A stretch of DNA of 64,000 bases from DASPKT01 sp035626475. Lineage in GTDB: Bacteria; Pseudomonadota; Alphaproteobacteria; Azospirillales; Azospirillaceae. Of the stretch, positions 6,974 to 15,055 are shown one piece after another (positions within the stretch are counted from its first letter, which is position 1; every line of letters begins with the position of its first letter). The position numbers and the translations under genes are program-made. Under the pieces are notes generated by a model. The model was not told the DNA's origin and did no database searches. It saw only the letters and a program-made list of their open reading frames with translations. The stretch is taken from NCBI GenBank assembly GCA_035626475.1, contig DASPNP010000050.1:62001-126000 (forward strand). The letters are read 5' to 3'.

Positions 6974-8767
6974 TCAGAACTGCTCCTCGGCCAGCGCCAT
7001 GACCGTACGGTGGCCCTGCACGATCGGCGACAGCAGGCCCGCCGCCTGGGGCAGGATCTGCTCGGCGAAGAAGCGGCAGGTGATCATCTTGGCGTCCAGG
7101 AAGGAGGCGTCGGCGCCGCCCGACATCTGCTCGTCCTGCACCGCCATGGCCTGCTCGGCCATCAGGTAGCCCCCGGTGACCAGGCCGAAGATGCGCAGAT
7201 AGTTCACCGCTCCCGCCGCCGCCGCCTTGGGGTCGGGGCGCATGGTCTCGACCAGCCAGGATGTCGCCTGCTCCAGCGTGCGCAGGCCCTCGGCCAGGTT
7301 GGCGCCGATGACCTTGAGGTCGTCGCCCGGCCGGTCCTTGCAGGCGGCGGCCGTGGCGTGCATGCGGGCGAAGAACTCCCGCGCCGCGGCGCCGCCGTCG
7401 CGGCCCAGCTTGCGGAACACCAGGTCGTTCGCCTGGATGGCGTTGGTGCCCTCGTAGATCGGCGTGATGCGGGCGTCGCGGAGGTGCTGGGCGGCGCCTG
7501 TCTCCTCGATGAAGCCCATGCCGCCATGGATCTGGATGCCCAGGCTCGCCACCTCGCAGCCGAGATCCGTCGCCCATGCCTTGCAGACCGGGGTCAGCAG
7601 GTCGTTCAGCAGCCCGGCCCTGCGCGCCGTCTCGGGGTCGGGATGACGGTGGGCGATGTCGAGCTGCGCCGCCGTCAGGTAGACCAGCGCCCGCGCCGCC
7701 TCGATCTGCGACTTGGCGGTCAGCAGCATGCGGCGGACGTCGGGATGGTGGATGATGGTCACCGGCTGGTTGCCGCCGCCCAGGTCGCGGCTCTGCACGC
7801 GGGTCTTGGCGTAGTCGCGGGCCTGCTGGTAGGCGCGCTCGGCGATGGCGACGCCCTGCAGCCCGACGCCCAGGCGGGCGTTGTTCATCATGGTGAACAT
7901 GTACTCGATGCCGCGGTTCTCCTCGCCCACGAGGTAGCCGACGGCGCCGCCATTGTCACCGAAGGCCATCACGGCCGTCGGGCTGGCATGGATGCCCATC
8001 TTGTGCTCGAGGCCGGCGCAGCGCAGGTCGTTGCGCTCGCCCGGCGTGCCGTCCGCATTCACCAGGAACTTCGGCACGATGAAGAGCGAGATGCCCTTCA
8101 CGCCCGGGGGCGCGTCGGGCGTGCGGGCCAGCACCATGTGGATGATGTTGTCCGTGTAATCATGCTCGCCGTAGGTGATGTAGATCTTCTGGCCGGTGAT
8201 GCGGTAGCTGCCGTCGGCCTGGCGCACGGCCTTGGTCCGCACCGCGCCCACGTCGGAACCGGCCTGCGGCTCCGTCAGGTTCATGGTGCCGGTCCACTCG
8301 CCGGAGATCATCTTGCCGAGATAGATGGCCTTCTGCTCCTCCGAGCCGTGCTCGGTCAGCAGCTCCACCGCGCCCTGGTTCAGCATCGGGCACAGGCTGA
8401 AGGCCATGTTGGCCGACTGCCACATCTCCTGGATCGGCAGCGCCACGACCCAGGGCAGGCCCTGGCCGCCATGATCGGGGTCGAAGGGCACGCTGTTCCA
8501 GCCGCCCTCGACATACTGCAGGTACGCCTCCTTGAAGCCCGGCGCGGTGCGGACCACGCCGTTCTCCAGCTTGGAGCCGTGCTGGTCGCCGACGCGGTTC
8601 AGCGGGGCGAGGACACCGGAGGCCAGCTTGCCGGCCTCTTCCAGGACCGCGTCGACCAGATCCTCCGTCGCCGCCTCGAACCCGGGCAGGGACGCCACCT
8701 CGGAGAGGCCGGCGACCTTCTTCAAGACGAACCGCATGTCCTGGATGGGGGCGTTGTAGGGGATCAT
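6974..8767 (-). CDS. Acyl-CoA dehydrogenase, long DmdC-type
   Basis: A 597-aa FAD flavoprotein. It has the short N-terminal domain typical of the ~600-aa subfamily (MIPYNAPIQDMRFVLKKVAG), the central acyl-CoA dehydrogenase domains (MNLTEPQAGSDVGAVRTKA and GQKIYITYGEHDYTDN), the catalytic Glu in RITPIYEGTNAIQ, and a C-terminal extension present in DmdC-like enzymes. DmdC oxidises methylmercaptopropionyl-CoA; many homologues act on other short or medium acyl-CoAs, so the substrate is not certain. The gene stands alone on the minus strand. Confidence 0.92.
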   Translation of the reverse strand: MIPYNAPIQDMRFVLKKVAGLSEVASLPGFEAATEDLVDAVLEEAGKLASGVLAPLNRVGDQHGSKLENGVVRTAPGFKEAYLQYVEGGWNSVPFDPDHGGQGLPWVVALPIQEMWQSANMAFSLCPMLNQGAVELLTEHGSEEQKAIYLGKMISGEWTGTMNLTEPQAGSDVGAVRTKAVRQADGSYRITGQKIYITYGEHDYTDNIIHMVLARTPDAPPGVKGISLFIVPKFLVNADGTPGERNDLRCAGLEHKMGIHASPTAVMAFGDNGGAVGYLVGEENRGIEYMFTMMNNARLGVGLQGVAIAERAYQQARDYAKTRVQSRDLGGGNQPVTIIHHPDVRRMLLTAKSQIEAARALVYLTAAQLDIAHRHPDPETARRAGLLNDLLTPVCKAWATDLGCEVASLGIQIHGGMGFIEETGAAQHLRDARITPIYEGTNAIQANDLVFRKLGRDGGAAAREFFARMHATAAACKDRPGDDLKVIGANLAEGLRTLEQATSWLVETMRPDPKAAAAGAVNYLRIFGLVTGGYLMAEQAMAVQDEQMSGGADASFLDAKMITCRFFAEQILPQAAGLLSPIVQGHRTVMALAEEQF

Positions 8768-8890
8768 GATTCGCTCCGGTCCTCCCGTGACCACTATCGT
8801 TGGCCGCGCATGAGGCGCGGGGCTCATAACATGACGGCTGGGGCGCGACGGGGCAAGGGGAAGGCGGTCGCACCCGCGCTGGCATGAGGC

Positions 8891-8906
8891 TGGCACGGGG
8901 GTTGCT
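8891..8906 (+). promoter_or_regulatory. Sigma-54 (-24/-12) promoter
   Basis: TGGCACGGGGGTTGCT matches the RpoN consensus TGGCACG-N4-TTGCW, with GG at 8892-8893 and GC at 8904-8905 separated by 10 bases. Transcription would start near 8917, about 35 bp before the start of the lytic transglycosylase gene at 8952. Confidence 0.8.
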
Positions 8907-8951
8907 TCTATCCGGGACAGCAGACGCGTACTTGTTCCCATGAGGCCAGCC

Positions 8952-9869
8952 ATGACGAGCCTTGCATCTCTCGGACGATCAGCCGAAACCCTCGCGACCC
9001 AGCGGGGCGCGCCGGCCAATGTCGTCTCCGCCGTGCGCCAGGCCAGCGCCAGCACCGGGGTAGATTTTTCCTACCTCATGGAAAAGGCTGCCGTGGAGAG
9101 CGGGTACAAGACCGACGTGAAGGCCGCCACCAGCAGCGCCACCGGCCTGTTCCAGTTCATCGAGCGCACCTGGCTGGACATGGTGGAGCAGCACGGCGCC
9201 AAGCATGGCCTCGGCCGCTACGCCCAGGCGATCTCGCGCACCTCCGATGGCACGCCCAGAGTGGCCGATCCGGCGACGAGGCGCGAGATCCTGGAGCTGC
9301 GCAAGGACCCGCGCCTGTCCGCCCTGTTCGCCGGCGAACTCGCCAACGACAACAAGACCCATCTGCAGAACCAGGTCGGCGGCGAGATCGGCAGCACCGA
9401 GATGTACCTGGCGCATTTCCTGGGCGCCGGCGGCGCGACCAAGTTCCTGAAGGAGATGCGCCTGAACCCGCACCGTCCGGCGGCCAACGTGCTGCCCGAG
9501 GCGGCCCAGGCCAACCGCGGCGCCTTCTTCACCAAGAGCGGCCGGGCGCTCAGCCTGGGCGAGCTCTACGACCGCTTCGCCGGCAAGTTCGGCGAGCCCG
9601 GCGCGGAGACGTCGAAATACGCCGACAGCTCGCCCTTCGGCCAGGTGCTGGCGGAGAGCACGACCTCGCAGCCCTGGCAGTTCACCCGCTCCGGCGCCAC
9701 CGCGCGCGAGCCGCTCTCCACCTTCACCGTCATGGTGCTGAACGCCCTGGCGACGCCGGGCGACGAGGAGAAGGACCCGGCCTGGGCCCAGGCTCCCCGC
9801 AACGGCGAGGGCGGCGAGGCGCAGCAGCGCGTCACCCCGAACCTGTTCGCCGGCTTCAGCGGCGCCTGA
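8952..9869 (+). CDS. SLT-domain lytic transglycosylase lacking a signal peptide
   Basis: A 305-aa protein with an SLT fold near its N-terminus: the catalytic Glu49 in MEKAAVESGYKTDVKAAT, then ATGLFQFIERTWLDMV. No Sec signal peptide is visible. I chose the ATG at 8952 over that at 8940 because GAGG is 6 bases upstream. The 305-aa length with a long C-terminal part resembles alphaproteobacterial transglycosylases linked to flagellar assembly. The sigma-54 promoter at 8891 also suggests a flagellar or cell-cycle role, because RpoN drives late flagellar genes in several alphaproteobacteria. No flagellar gene is adjacent. Confidence 0.85.
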   Translation: MTSLASLGRSAETLATQRGAPANVVSAVRQASASTGVDFSYLMEKAAVESGYKTDVKAATSSATGLFQFIERTWLDMVEQHGAKHGLGRYAQAISRTSDGTPRVADPATRREILELRKDPRLSALFAGELANDNKTHLQNQVGGEIGSTEMYLAHFLGAGGATKFLKEMRLNPHRPAANVLPEAAQANRGAFFTKSGRALSLGELYDRFAGKFGEPGAETSKYADSSPFGQVLAESTTSQPWQFTRSGATAREPLSTFTVMVLNALATPGDEEKDPAWAQAPRNGEGGEAQQRVTPNLFAGFSGA

Positions 9870-9903
9870 TCCGGCCGCCGCTCGACCATCGGGGCAAAGA
9901 AAA

Positions 9904-9929
9904 AGGCGCCGTCCCGAAGGACGGCGCCT
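9904..9929 (-). terminator. Terminator between convergent genes
   Basis: An 11-bp perfect stem (AGGCGCCGTCC/GGACGGCGCCT) with loop CGAA. On the minus strand it is followed by TTTTCTTTG, so it is a strong terminator for the FG-GAP gene. On the plus strand the T-run is weak. Confidence 0.85.
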
Positions 9930-9953
9930 CGTCTCATGCCGCCTCGGCCGGGC

Positions 9954-11006
9954 TTACCAAACCGACGGATCGATGCCCGTCAGGTCGACCGGAACCTGGC
10001 CCTCCAGGAAGGTGCCGCCGGCCAGGCCGTCGTCGGGCAGGCCCAGGAACAGCGCCTGCGCCTTGGCCTCCTGCGTCAGGCCAATGAAGTCGCCGGCGCC
10101 CTTGATGGTGCGCATGTCGTGGCTGCCGATGCTGACCAGCCGCTCCTCGCCGACGCTCCAGTAGGCCATCGGCGTCTTCAGCCCGACCATCTGGATCCAC
10201 ACGTCGCCGGTCTGGGCGATCATGATGTCGTCGATGCCATCGCCGTCGAAGTCGCCGATGCGGTTGAAACTCCAGCCTTCCGGCATGGTGAAGACGGTCT
10301 CGAAATAGTCGACGCTCACGATGCCGCCGTTGCGGGCCACCGGGCCCTTGACCCACACGTCGAAGGTGCGGCTCTCGGAGTTGTAGAACAGGATCTCGTC
10401 AAGGCCGGGGAAGCCCTCCTTGAACTCGCCGACGCCGGCGACGATGACGTCGCGGTTCGTGGTGATGCCGGAGATCTGGTAGTCCTCGCCATTGTCGAGC
10501 CGCACGTTCAGCGTGCCGCGCTCGTCGGTGAAGAGGATGTCGTCCTTGCCGTTGGCGTCCAGGTCGCCGAAGCCCTGCACCATCTCCGCCGAGGCGGCGG
10601 TCATCAGGGTCTTGGACTGGCCGGTCGAGTAGTCGTAGGCGTAGAAGATCGAGGTGCTGTGGGCCTCGTTGTTGAAGTCGAGGCGGTAGATGATCTCCTC
10701 GGCATCGCCCCCCATCACGTCGGCGGTGCGGTCGATGTTGATCTCGAACGGGCCGGCCAGGCGCGGGATGGCGAAGACCGGGTCGAAATAGTTCACCTCG
10801 AACGAGCCGTCGATGTTGTAGTCGACGAGGCCGTAGCCGCCCCACTCGTACTGGTAGACCGCGTCGACGACGCCGTCGTGGGTGACGTTGCCGGTGATGA
10901 CGCGCGAAACCTGGTTCTGGTCGACGAAGTGCAGCGTCTTCAGCCGTCCGTCAGCCTGCAGCAGCGAGGCGGAGTCGCCGTTCACGATGTAAAGCTGGGC
11001 GAACAT
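9954..11006 (-). CDS. FG-GAP/VCBS-repeat protein
   Basis: A 350-aa protein built of beta-propeller-like repeats. Clear calcium-binding FG-GAP motifs are GDLDANGKDDILF and GDFDGDGIDDIMI, with more degenerate ones such as RTADVMGGDAEEIIY. The N-terminus (MFAQLYIVNGDSASLLQADG) has no signal peptide, no membrane segment is visible, and there are no RTX nonapeptides. Secretion by a type I system through an unrecognised C-terminal signal is possible. No transporter gene is adjacent. Function unknown; such domains often mediate adhesion or ligand binding. Confidence 0.82.
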   Translation of the reverse strand: MFAQLYIVNGDSASLLQADGRLKTLHFVDQNQVSRVITGNVTHDGVVDAVYQYEWGGYGLVDYNIDGSFEVNYFDPVFAIPRLAGPFEINIDRTADVMGGDAEEIIYRLDFNNEAHSTSIFYAYDYSTGQSKTLMTAASAEMVQGFGDLDANGKDDILFTDERGTLNVRLDNGEDYQISGITTNRDVIVAGVGEFKEGFPGLDEILFYNSESRTFDVWVKGPVARNGGIVSVDYFETVFTMPEGWSFNRIGDFDGDGIDDIMIAQTGDVWIQMVGLKTPMAYWSVGEERLVSIGSHDMRTIKGAGDFIGLTQEAKAQALFLGLPDDGLAGGTFLEGQVPVDLTGIDPSVW

Positions 11007-11158
11007 TCAGTTTCTTTCCCGTGGTTGCGACGCTGCGGGATGCGCGTGCGCAGGTATGCCCCTCGCAACGGAAAGTGCTTGTACAGTGATTCCTTGTCAA
11101 TAGTGGTAGGGCCGGCCCTTAGTCGTATCCCCTGGTGCGAGAAGGGCGTTTTTCCCAG

Positions 11159-12565
11159 TCAGGGCAACAGCTTGCCGGGGTTCATCAGCCCTTCGGGGTC
11201 CAGCGCCAGTTTTACCCGGCGCATGAGGTCCAATTCGACCGGGTCCTTGAAGCGGGCCATCTCCGCCCGCTTGCGCCCGCCGATCCCGTGCTCGGCGCTG
11301 ATCGACCCGTCGAGCGCATGGACCACGTCGTGGACCGCCCGTCCCATGGCGCCGGCATGGGCCAGGTAGGCGTCGCGCTCCATCCCCTCGGGCCGGGCCA
11401 CGTTGAAGTGGATGTTGCCGTCCGCGACATGGCCGAACGGGTAGGGCCGGCAGCCCGGCACGACGCTCTGCGCCGCCTCGGTGGCGCGCTCGATCAGGTC
11501 GGGGATGCGGCTGACCGGGACCGAGACGTCGTGATGGATGGTGCCGCCGACGGCGCGTCCGATCTCCGGCAGCCCCTCGCGTAGGCCCCAGAGCCGGCGC
11601 CGCCGCTCCTCGCTCTCGGCGAAGAGGGCATCGGTCGCGGCGCCGGCCTCGATGGCCGCGGCCAGCGTCTCCTCGGTCTGTTCCCGCAGCGACGAGCCGG
11701 CGCCTCCGGTGAGTTCGAGCAGCAGGTACCAGGGGGAGGGGGCGGGGAACGGGTCGAAGTCGCGGCCCAGATAGGTCCGCGCGCCGTCCACGGCGAAGCG
11801 CGGCATCAGTTCGCAGGCGGTCAGCGCGTCGCCGGTGCCGTCGCGCAGGCGCCCCAGCAGTTCCACGGCGGCGCGCGGGCCCGGCACCGCCACCAGCGCC
11901 GTCTCCCGCTGCCGGGGCCGGGGGAACAGCTTCAGGGTCGCGGCGGTGATGATGCCCAGCGTGCCCTCGCCGGCGATGAAGAGCTGCTTCAGGTCGTAGC
12001 CCGTATTGTCCTTGCGCAGCCGCCGCAGCCCGTTCCAGACCCGCCCGTCGGGCAGCACCACCTCAAGCCCCAGCACCAGGTCGCGCGCATTGCCGTAGCG
12101 CACGGTGAGGATGCCGCCGGCATTGGTGGCGAGGTTGCCGCCGATGGTGCAGCTGCCCTCCGACCCGAGGCTCAGCGCGAACAGCCGGTCGGCGGCCTCG
12201 GCGGCCTCGCGCAGCGACAGCAGGGTGCAGCCGGCCTCCGCCGTCACCGTGTAGTCCAGCGGGTCCAGGTCGCGGATGCGGTCCATGCGGCCGAGGTTCA
12301 GCGTCACCGCCCCATCGCGCGCGATGGTGCCGCCCACCAGCCCGGTATTGCCGCCCTGGGGTACGATCGGGATGCCGGCCGCCGCGCAGAGGCGCACGCA
12401 GGCTGCGACGGCGTCGGTGCCCTTAGGCCGCAGCACGGCCGCCGGTGCGCCCGTCTCGATACCGCGCCAGTCCTGGGCATAGGGCGCCACGGCCTCGGGC
12501 GCGTCGATGAAACCCTTGGGGCCCAGCAGGTCACGGAGCTTTCCGAGTGCCTCGCCGTGGTCCAT
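11159..12565 (-). CDS. FAD-binding oxidoreductase, GlcD/D-2-hydroxyacid dehydrogenase type
   Basis: A 468-aa flavoenzyme of the vanillyl-alcohol-oxidase fold. The N-terminal FAD-binding PCMH domain is marked by IVPQGGNTGLVGGTI and GSEGSCTIGGNLATNAGG. The C-terminal domain is marked by FGHVADGNIHFNV and by SAEHGIGGRKRAEM, and the protein ends LDPEGLMNPGKLLP. This is the pattern of D-2-hydroxyglutarate or D-lactate dehydrogenases. The ATG at 12565 is 9 bp downstream of the Sua5 stop, so the two genes probably form an operon. Exact substrate not determinable. Confidence 0.9.
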   Translation of the reverse strand: MDHGEALGKLRDLLGPKGFIDAPEAVAPYAQDWRGIETGAPAAVLRPKGTDAVAACVRLCAAAGIPIVPQGGNTGLVGGTIARDGAVTLNLGRMDRIRDLDPLDYTVTAEAGCTLLSLREAAEAADRLFALSLGSEGSCTIGGNLATNAGGILTVRYGNARDLVLGLEVVLPDGRVWNGLRRLRKDNTGYDLKQLFIAGEGTLGIITAATLKLFPRPRQRETALVAVPGPRAAVELLGRLRDGTGDALTACELMPRFAVDGARTYLGRDFDPFPAPSPWYLLLELTGGAGSSLREQTEETLAAAIEAGAATDALFAESEERRRRLWGLREGLPEIGRAVGGTIHHDVSVPVSRIPDLIERATEAAQSVVPGCRPYPFGHVADGNIHFNVARPEGMERDAYLAHAGAMGRAVHDVVHALDGSISAEHGIGGRKRAEMARFKDPVELDLMRRVKLALDPEGLMNPGKLLP

Positions 12566-12573
12566 GGGCCGCC

Positions 12574-13554
12574 TCAGCGCTTGCGCGGGGCCGCGGCGCG
12601 GCGCAGCCGGTCGTTGATGGCCTCGCCCAGCCCGGTCTCGGGGATCGGCATGACGGCGATGCCCCGCAGTTCGGGCCGGTCGAGCCTGCGCAGATGCGCG
12701 AAGAGGTTGGCCGCCGCCTCGTGCAGATCGCCCGACGGCGAGAGGTTCAGCCGCTCCGCCCCGCCCCTGTTGAACTGGTCCGGCCCGAAGGTCAGGAACC
12801 CCTCGTCGGCGCGGGCGGCGGTGATCCCCAGCCGCACCGGGATGTCGGGCGCGTAGTGGCTCTCCAGCATGCCCGGCGCCTTGATGCCGTGGGCGGCGCC
12901 GGCAAGTTCGACCGAGCCGATGACGGGTTCCAGATCCTCGCGGGTGACCGAACCGGGGCGCAGCAGGACAGGCGTGTCGCCGGTGAGGTCCAGCACCGTC
13001 GACTCGACCCCGATCGGGCATCGCCCTGCCGCCACGATGTAGGGCATGCGCCCGCCGGCGGCGTCGGGGAACTCCTCCGCCACATGGATGGGCGCGGTGG
13101 GGCTGACATGGCCGGAGCGGTTGGCGCTGGGCGCCGCCACGGGCCGTCCCGCCGCCTTCAGCAGGGCGCGCGCCACGGGATGGCCGGGCACGCGGATCGC
13201 CACGCTGTCCAGCCCGGCGCTGACCAGCAGCGACAGCGGCGCGTCGGCGCGGCGCGGCAGCACCAGGGTCAGCGGCCCCGGCCAGAACAGCTCCGCCACC
13301 CGCCGCGCGCGCTCGTCGACATGCACGAAGGCCTCGGCCGCCTCGGCGTCTGGAACGTGCACGATCAAGGGGTTGAAGCGCGGTCTTCCCTTGGCCTCGA
13401 AGATCGAGGCGACCGCCCGGTCGTTGCCGGCATCGCCGCCCAGCCCGTAGACCGTCTCGGTCGGGAAGGCGACGAGCTTGCCCTCGGCCAGTGCCTGCGC
13501 GGCGCGGGCGAAGGTCTCGTCGGAGGGCTGCAGGAGAAGGGGCTTGTCGCTCAT
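12574..13554 (-). CDS. L-threonylcarbamoyladenylate synthase (Sua5 type)
   Basis: Makes threonylcarbamoyl-AMP for the t6A37 modification of ANN-decoding tRNAs. At 326 aa it is the two-domain Sua5 form rather than the short TsaC. The YrdC domain (about residues 10-200) has FPTETVYGLGGDA, the KGRPRFNPLIVHV substrate loop and PSANRSGHVSPT. The Sua5 C-terminal domain occupies about 210-320. The gene lies immediately upstream of the FAD oxidoreductase. Confidence 0.95.
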   Translation of the reverse strand: MSDKPLLLQPSDETFARAAQALAEGKLVAFPTETVYGLGGDAGNDRAVASIFEAKGRPRFNPLIVHVPDAEAAEAFVHVDERARRVAELFWPGPLTLVLPRRADAPLSLLVSAGLDSVAIRVPGHPVARALLKAAGRPVAAPSANRSGHVSPTAPIHVAEEFPDAAGGRMPYIVAAGRCPIGVESTVLDLTGDTPVLLRPGSVTREDLEPVIGSVELAGAAHGIKAPGMLESHYAPDIPVRLGITAARADEGFLTFGPDQFNRGGAERLNLSPSGDLHEAAANLFAHLRRLDRPELRGIAVMPIPETGLGEAINDRLRRAAAPRKR

Positions 13555-13722
13555 GGTGGGCCAGTTCTAGCCGGCTTGCGCGCCCCTGTCCAAGCGCATG
13601 CGGGGCAGGGACGGCAGCGGGCCGGGAACACGGGCGCGGCAGCGGCATTGTGCAGTGCACACTTGCCGGAACAGGGGCACCGCGTCACACTGCCGGCGGA
13701 TCAGTCAACAGAGGGATCGTTC

Positions 13723-14358
13723 ATGACCGGCCGGGTCTTCACCATCGCGCAGCAGAAGGGCGGGGCTGGCAAGACGACCCTCGCCATCCAGCTGGCCGTC
13801 GCCTGGGCCCAGGCGGGCAAGCGCGTCGCCACGGTGGACATCGATCCGCAGGGCAGCATGACCCGCTGGCACCAGGCCCGGGCCGAGAGCATGGGCGAGG
13901 AGACCGGGCTGACCCATGTCCAGGTCACCGGCTGGCGCACCCAGCAGACGGTGGAGCGGCTGGCGAGGGACCACGACATCGTCGTCATCGACAGCCCCCC
14001 GCATGCCGAGACCGAAGCGCGCATCGCCGTGCGTGCCGCCACGCTGGTGGTGGTGCCGCTGCAGCCGAGCCCCATGGACCTCTGGGCCACCCAGCCGACC
14101 CTGGACCTGGCGAAGGCGGAGAAGCGCCCCGTCCTGCTGGTGCTGAACCGCCTGCCGCCGACCCGCACCCGTCTGGCCGACCAGATTTCGGAGAAGGTGG
14201 GGGCGCTCGGCGTCGACCTGGCCGAAATCGGCATCGGCAACCGCACCGGCTTCGCCGCCGCCATGATGGACGGCCGCGGCATCGTCGAGACCGAGCGCCG
14301 CTCCAAGGGCGCCGAGGAGATCGAGGAGCTGGCGCTGGAGATCCTGCGGCGGGCGTGA
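13723..14358 (+). CDS. ParA-family ATPase (orphan)
   Basis: A 211-aa deviant-Walker P-loop ATPase, with QQKGGAGKTTLAIQLA as Walker A, TVDIDPQGSMTRWH, and IVVIDSPPHAETEARIAV as Walker B. The start at 13723 has GAGGG 8 bases upstream. No ParB gene or parS-like site is adjacent, so it is not the chromosome-partition operon. Orphan ParA proteins position other cargo (chemosensory arrays, polar proteins) or act in small plasmid-derived systems. The cargo is unknown. Confidence 0.88.
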   Translation: MTGRVFTIAQQKGGAGKTTLAIQLAVAWAQAGKRVATVDIDPQGSMTRWHQARAESMGEETGLTHVQVTGWRTQQTVERLARDHDIVVIDSPPHAETEARIAVRAATLVVVPLQPSPMDLWATQPTLDLAKAEKRPVLLVLNRLPPTRTRLADQISEKVGALGVDLAEIGIGNRTGFAAAMMDGRGIVETERRSKGAEEIEELALEILRRA

Positions 14359-14362
14359 TTCT

Positions 14363-14562
14363 AATCCTTCTCCCCTTGCGGGAGAAGGATGGGGCCCCAA
14401 GCCTGCTTGGGGAGGATGAGGGGTCGACCGCCCTTCGGCGGTCGTTCTCCGCCGCTGGTCCAGGATCGGGCGTCGAGAACGTCGGGCTAGGCCCGCCGAC
14501 CCCTCACCCTCCCACGCCTGCGGCGCGGGTCCCATCCCTCTCCCTCAAGGGGAGAGGGATTT
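14363..14562. repeat. ~200-bp structured repeat family B, copy 1
   Basis: The element begins AATCCTTCTCCCCTTG and ends CAAGGGGAGAGGGAT, so its ends are inverted repeats. Inside, GGGGCCCCAAGC...GCTTGGGGAGGATGAGGGGTCG mirrors GACCCCTCACCCTCCC nearer the right end. Copies with the same order of blocks lie at 54329-54526 (opposite orientation) and 59731-59932. It fills the whole gap between parA and the stop codon of the peroxiredoxin gene. Confidence 0.88.
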
Positions 14563-14563
14563 T

Positions 14564-15055
14564 TCAGAGCCCCTGCACCGCCTTCAGCACCTCCTCGACA
14601 TGGCCGGGGACACTGACCTTGCGCCAGACCTTGCGCACCACGCCGTCCTTGTCGATCAGGAAGGTGGAACGGTCGATGCCCATGTATTTGCGGCCGTACA
14701 TGCTCTTCTCGATCCAGACGCCGTAGGCCTCGGCGACGCCGGTCGTCTCGTCGGAGCCGAGGATGAAGGGCAGGTTGTACTTGGCCTTGAACTTGTCGTG
14801 GCTCTTCACCGAGTCCTTGGAGACGCCGATGATGGTGGCGTCGACCTTGCCGAAGTCGGGCAGGCGCTCGCCGAACTCGCAGGCCTCCTTGGTGCAGCCC
14901 GACGTATCGTCCTTCGGATAGAAGTACAGCACCACCGGCTTGCCGCGCAGGGCCAAGAGGGTGACGCTGCCGCCGCCGTCGGTCGGCATGGTGAAGTCGG
15001 GGGCGGTCTGGCCTTCGGTGACGGCGGAGGCGAGGGCGGCGGGGGCGGCGGTCAT
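14564..15055 (-). CDS. bcp: Thioredoxin-dependent peroxiredoxin (BCP type)
   Basis: A 163-aa thiol peroxidase that reduces hydrogen peroxide and organic hydroperoxides. The peroxidatic Cys54 and resolving Cys59 lie in KDDTSGCTKEACEF, the five-residue spacing of BCP/PrxQ enzymes. The usual TPGCT reads TSGCT here. The start codon overlaps the glnE stop by one base (TAATG), so it is translationally coupled to glnE. A family B repeat abuts the 3' end. Confidence 0.94.
   Translation of the reverse strand: MTAAPAALASAVTEGQTAPDFTMPTDGGGSVTLLALRGKPVVLYFYPKDDTSGCTKEACEFGERLPDFGKVDATIIGVSKDSVKSHDKFKAKYNLPFILGSDETTGVAEAYGVWIEKSMYGRKYMGIDRSTFLIDKDGVVRKVWRKVSVPGHVEEVLKAVQGL

Noticed and set aside
12547..13700. 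Long open frame on the plus strand opposite the FAD oxidoreductase and Sua5 genes
   Set aside because: It is antisense to two well-conserved genes; its translation is Arg/Gly/Ala-rich with no domain. Open antisense frames are expected at this GC content. Only its last part (from 13723) is the real ParA.
14363..14562. Possible CRISPR or tRNA-like structure in the family B element
   Set aside because: The hairpins are inverted repeats of one element, not regularly spaced direct repeats, and no cloverleaf forms.
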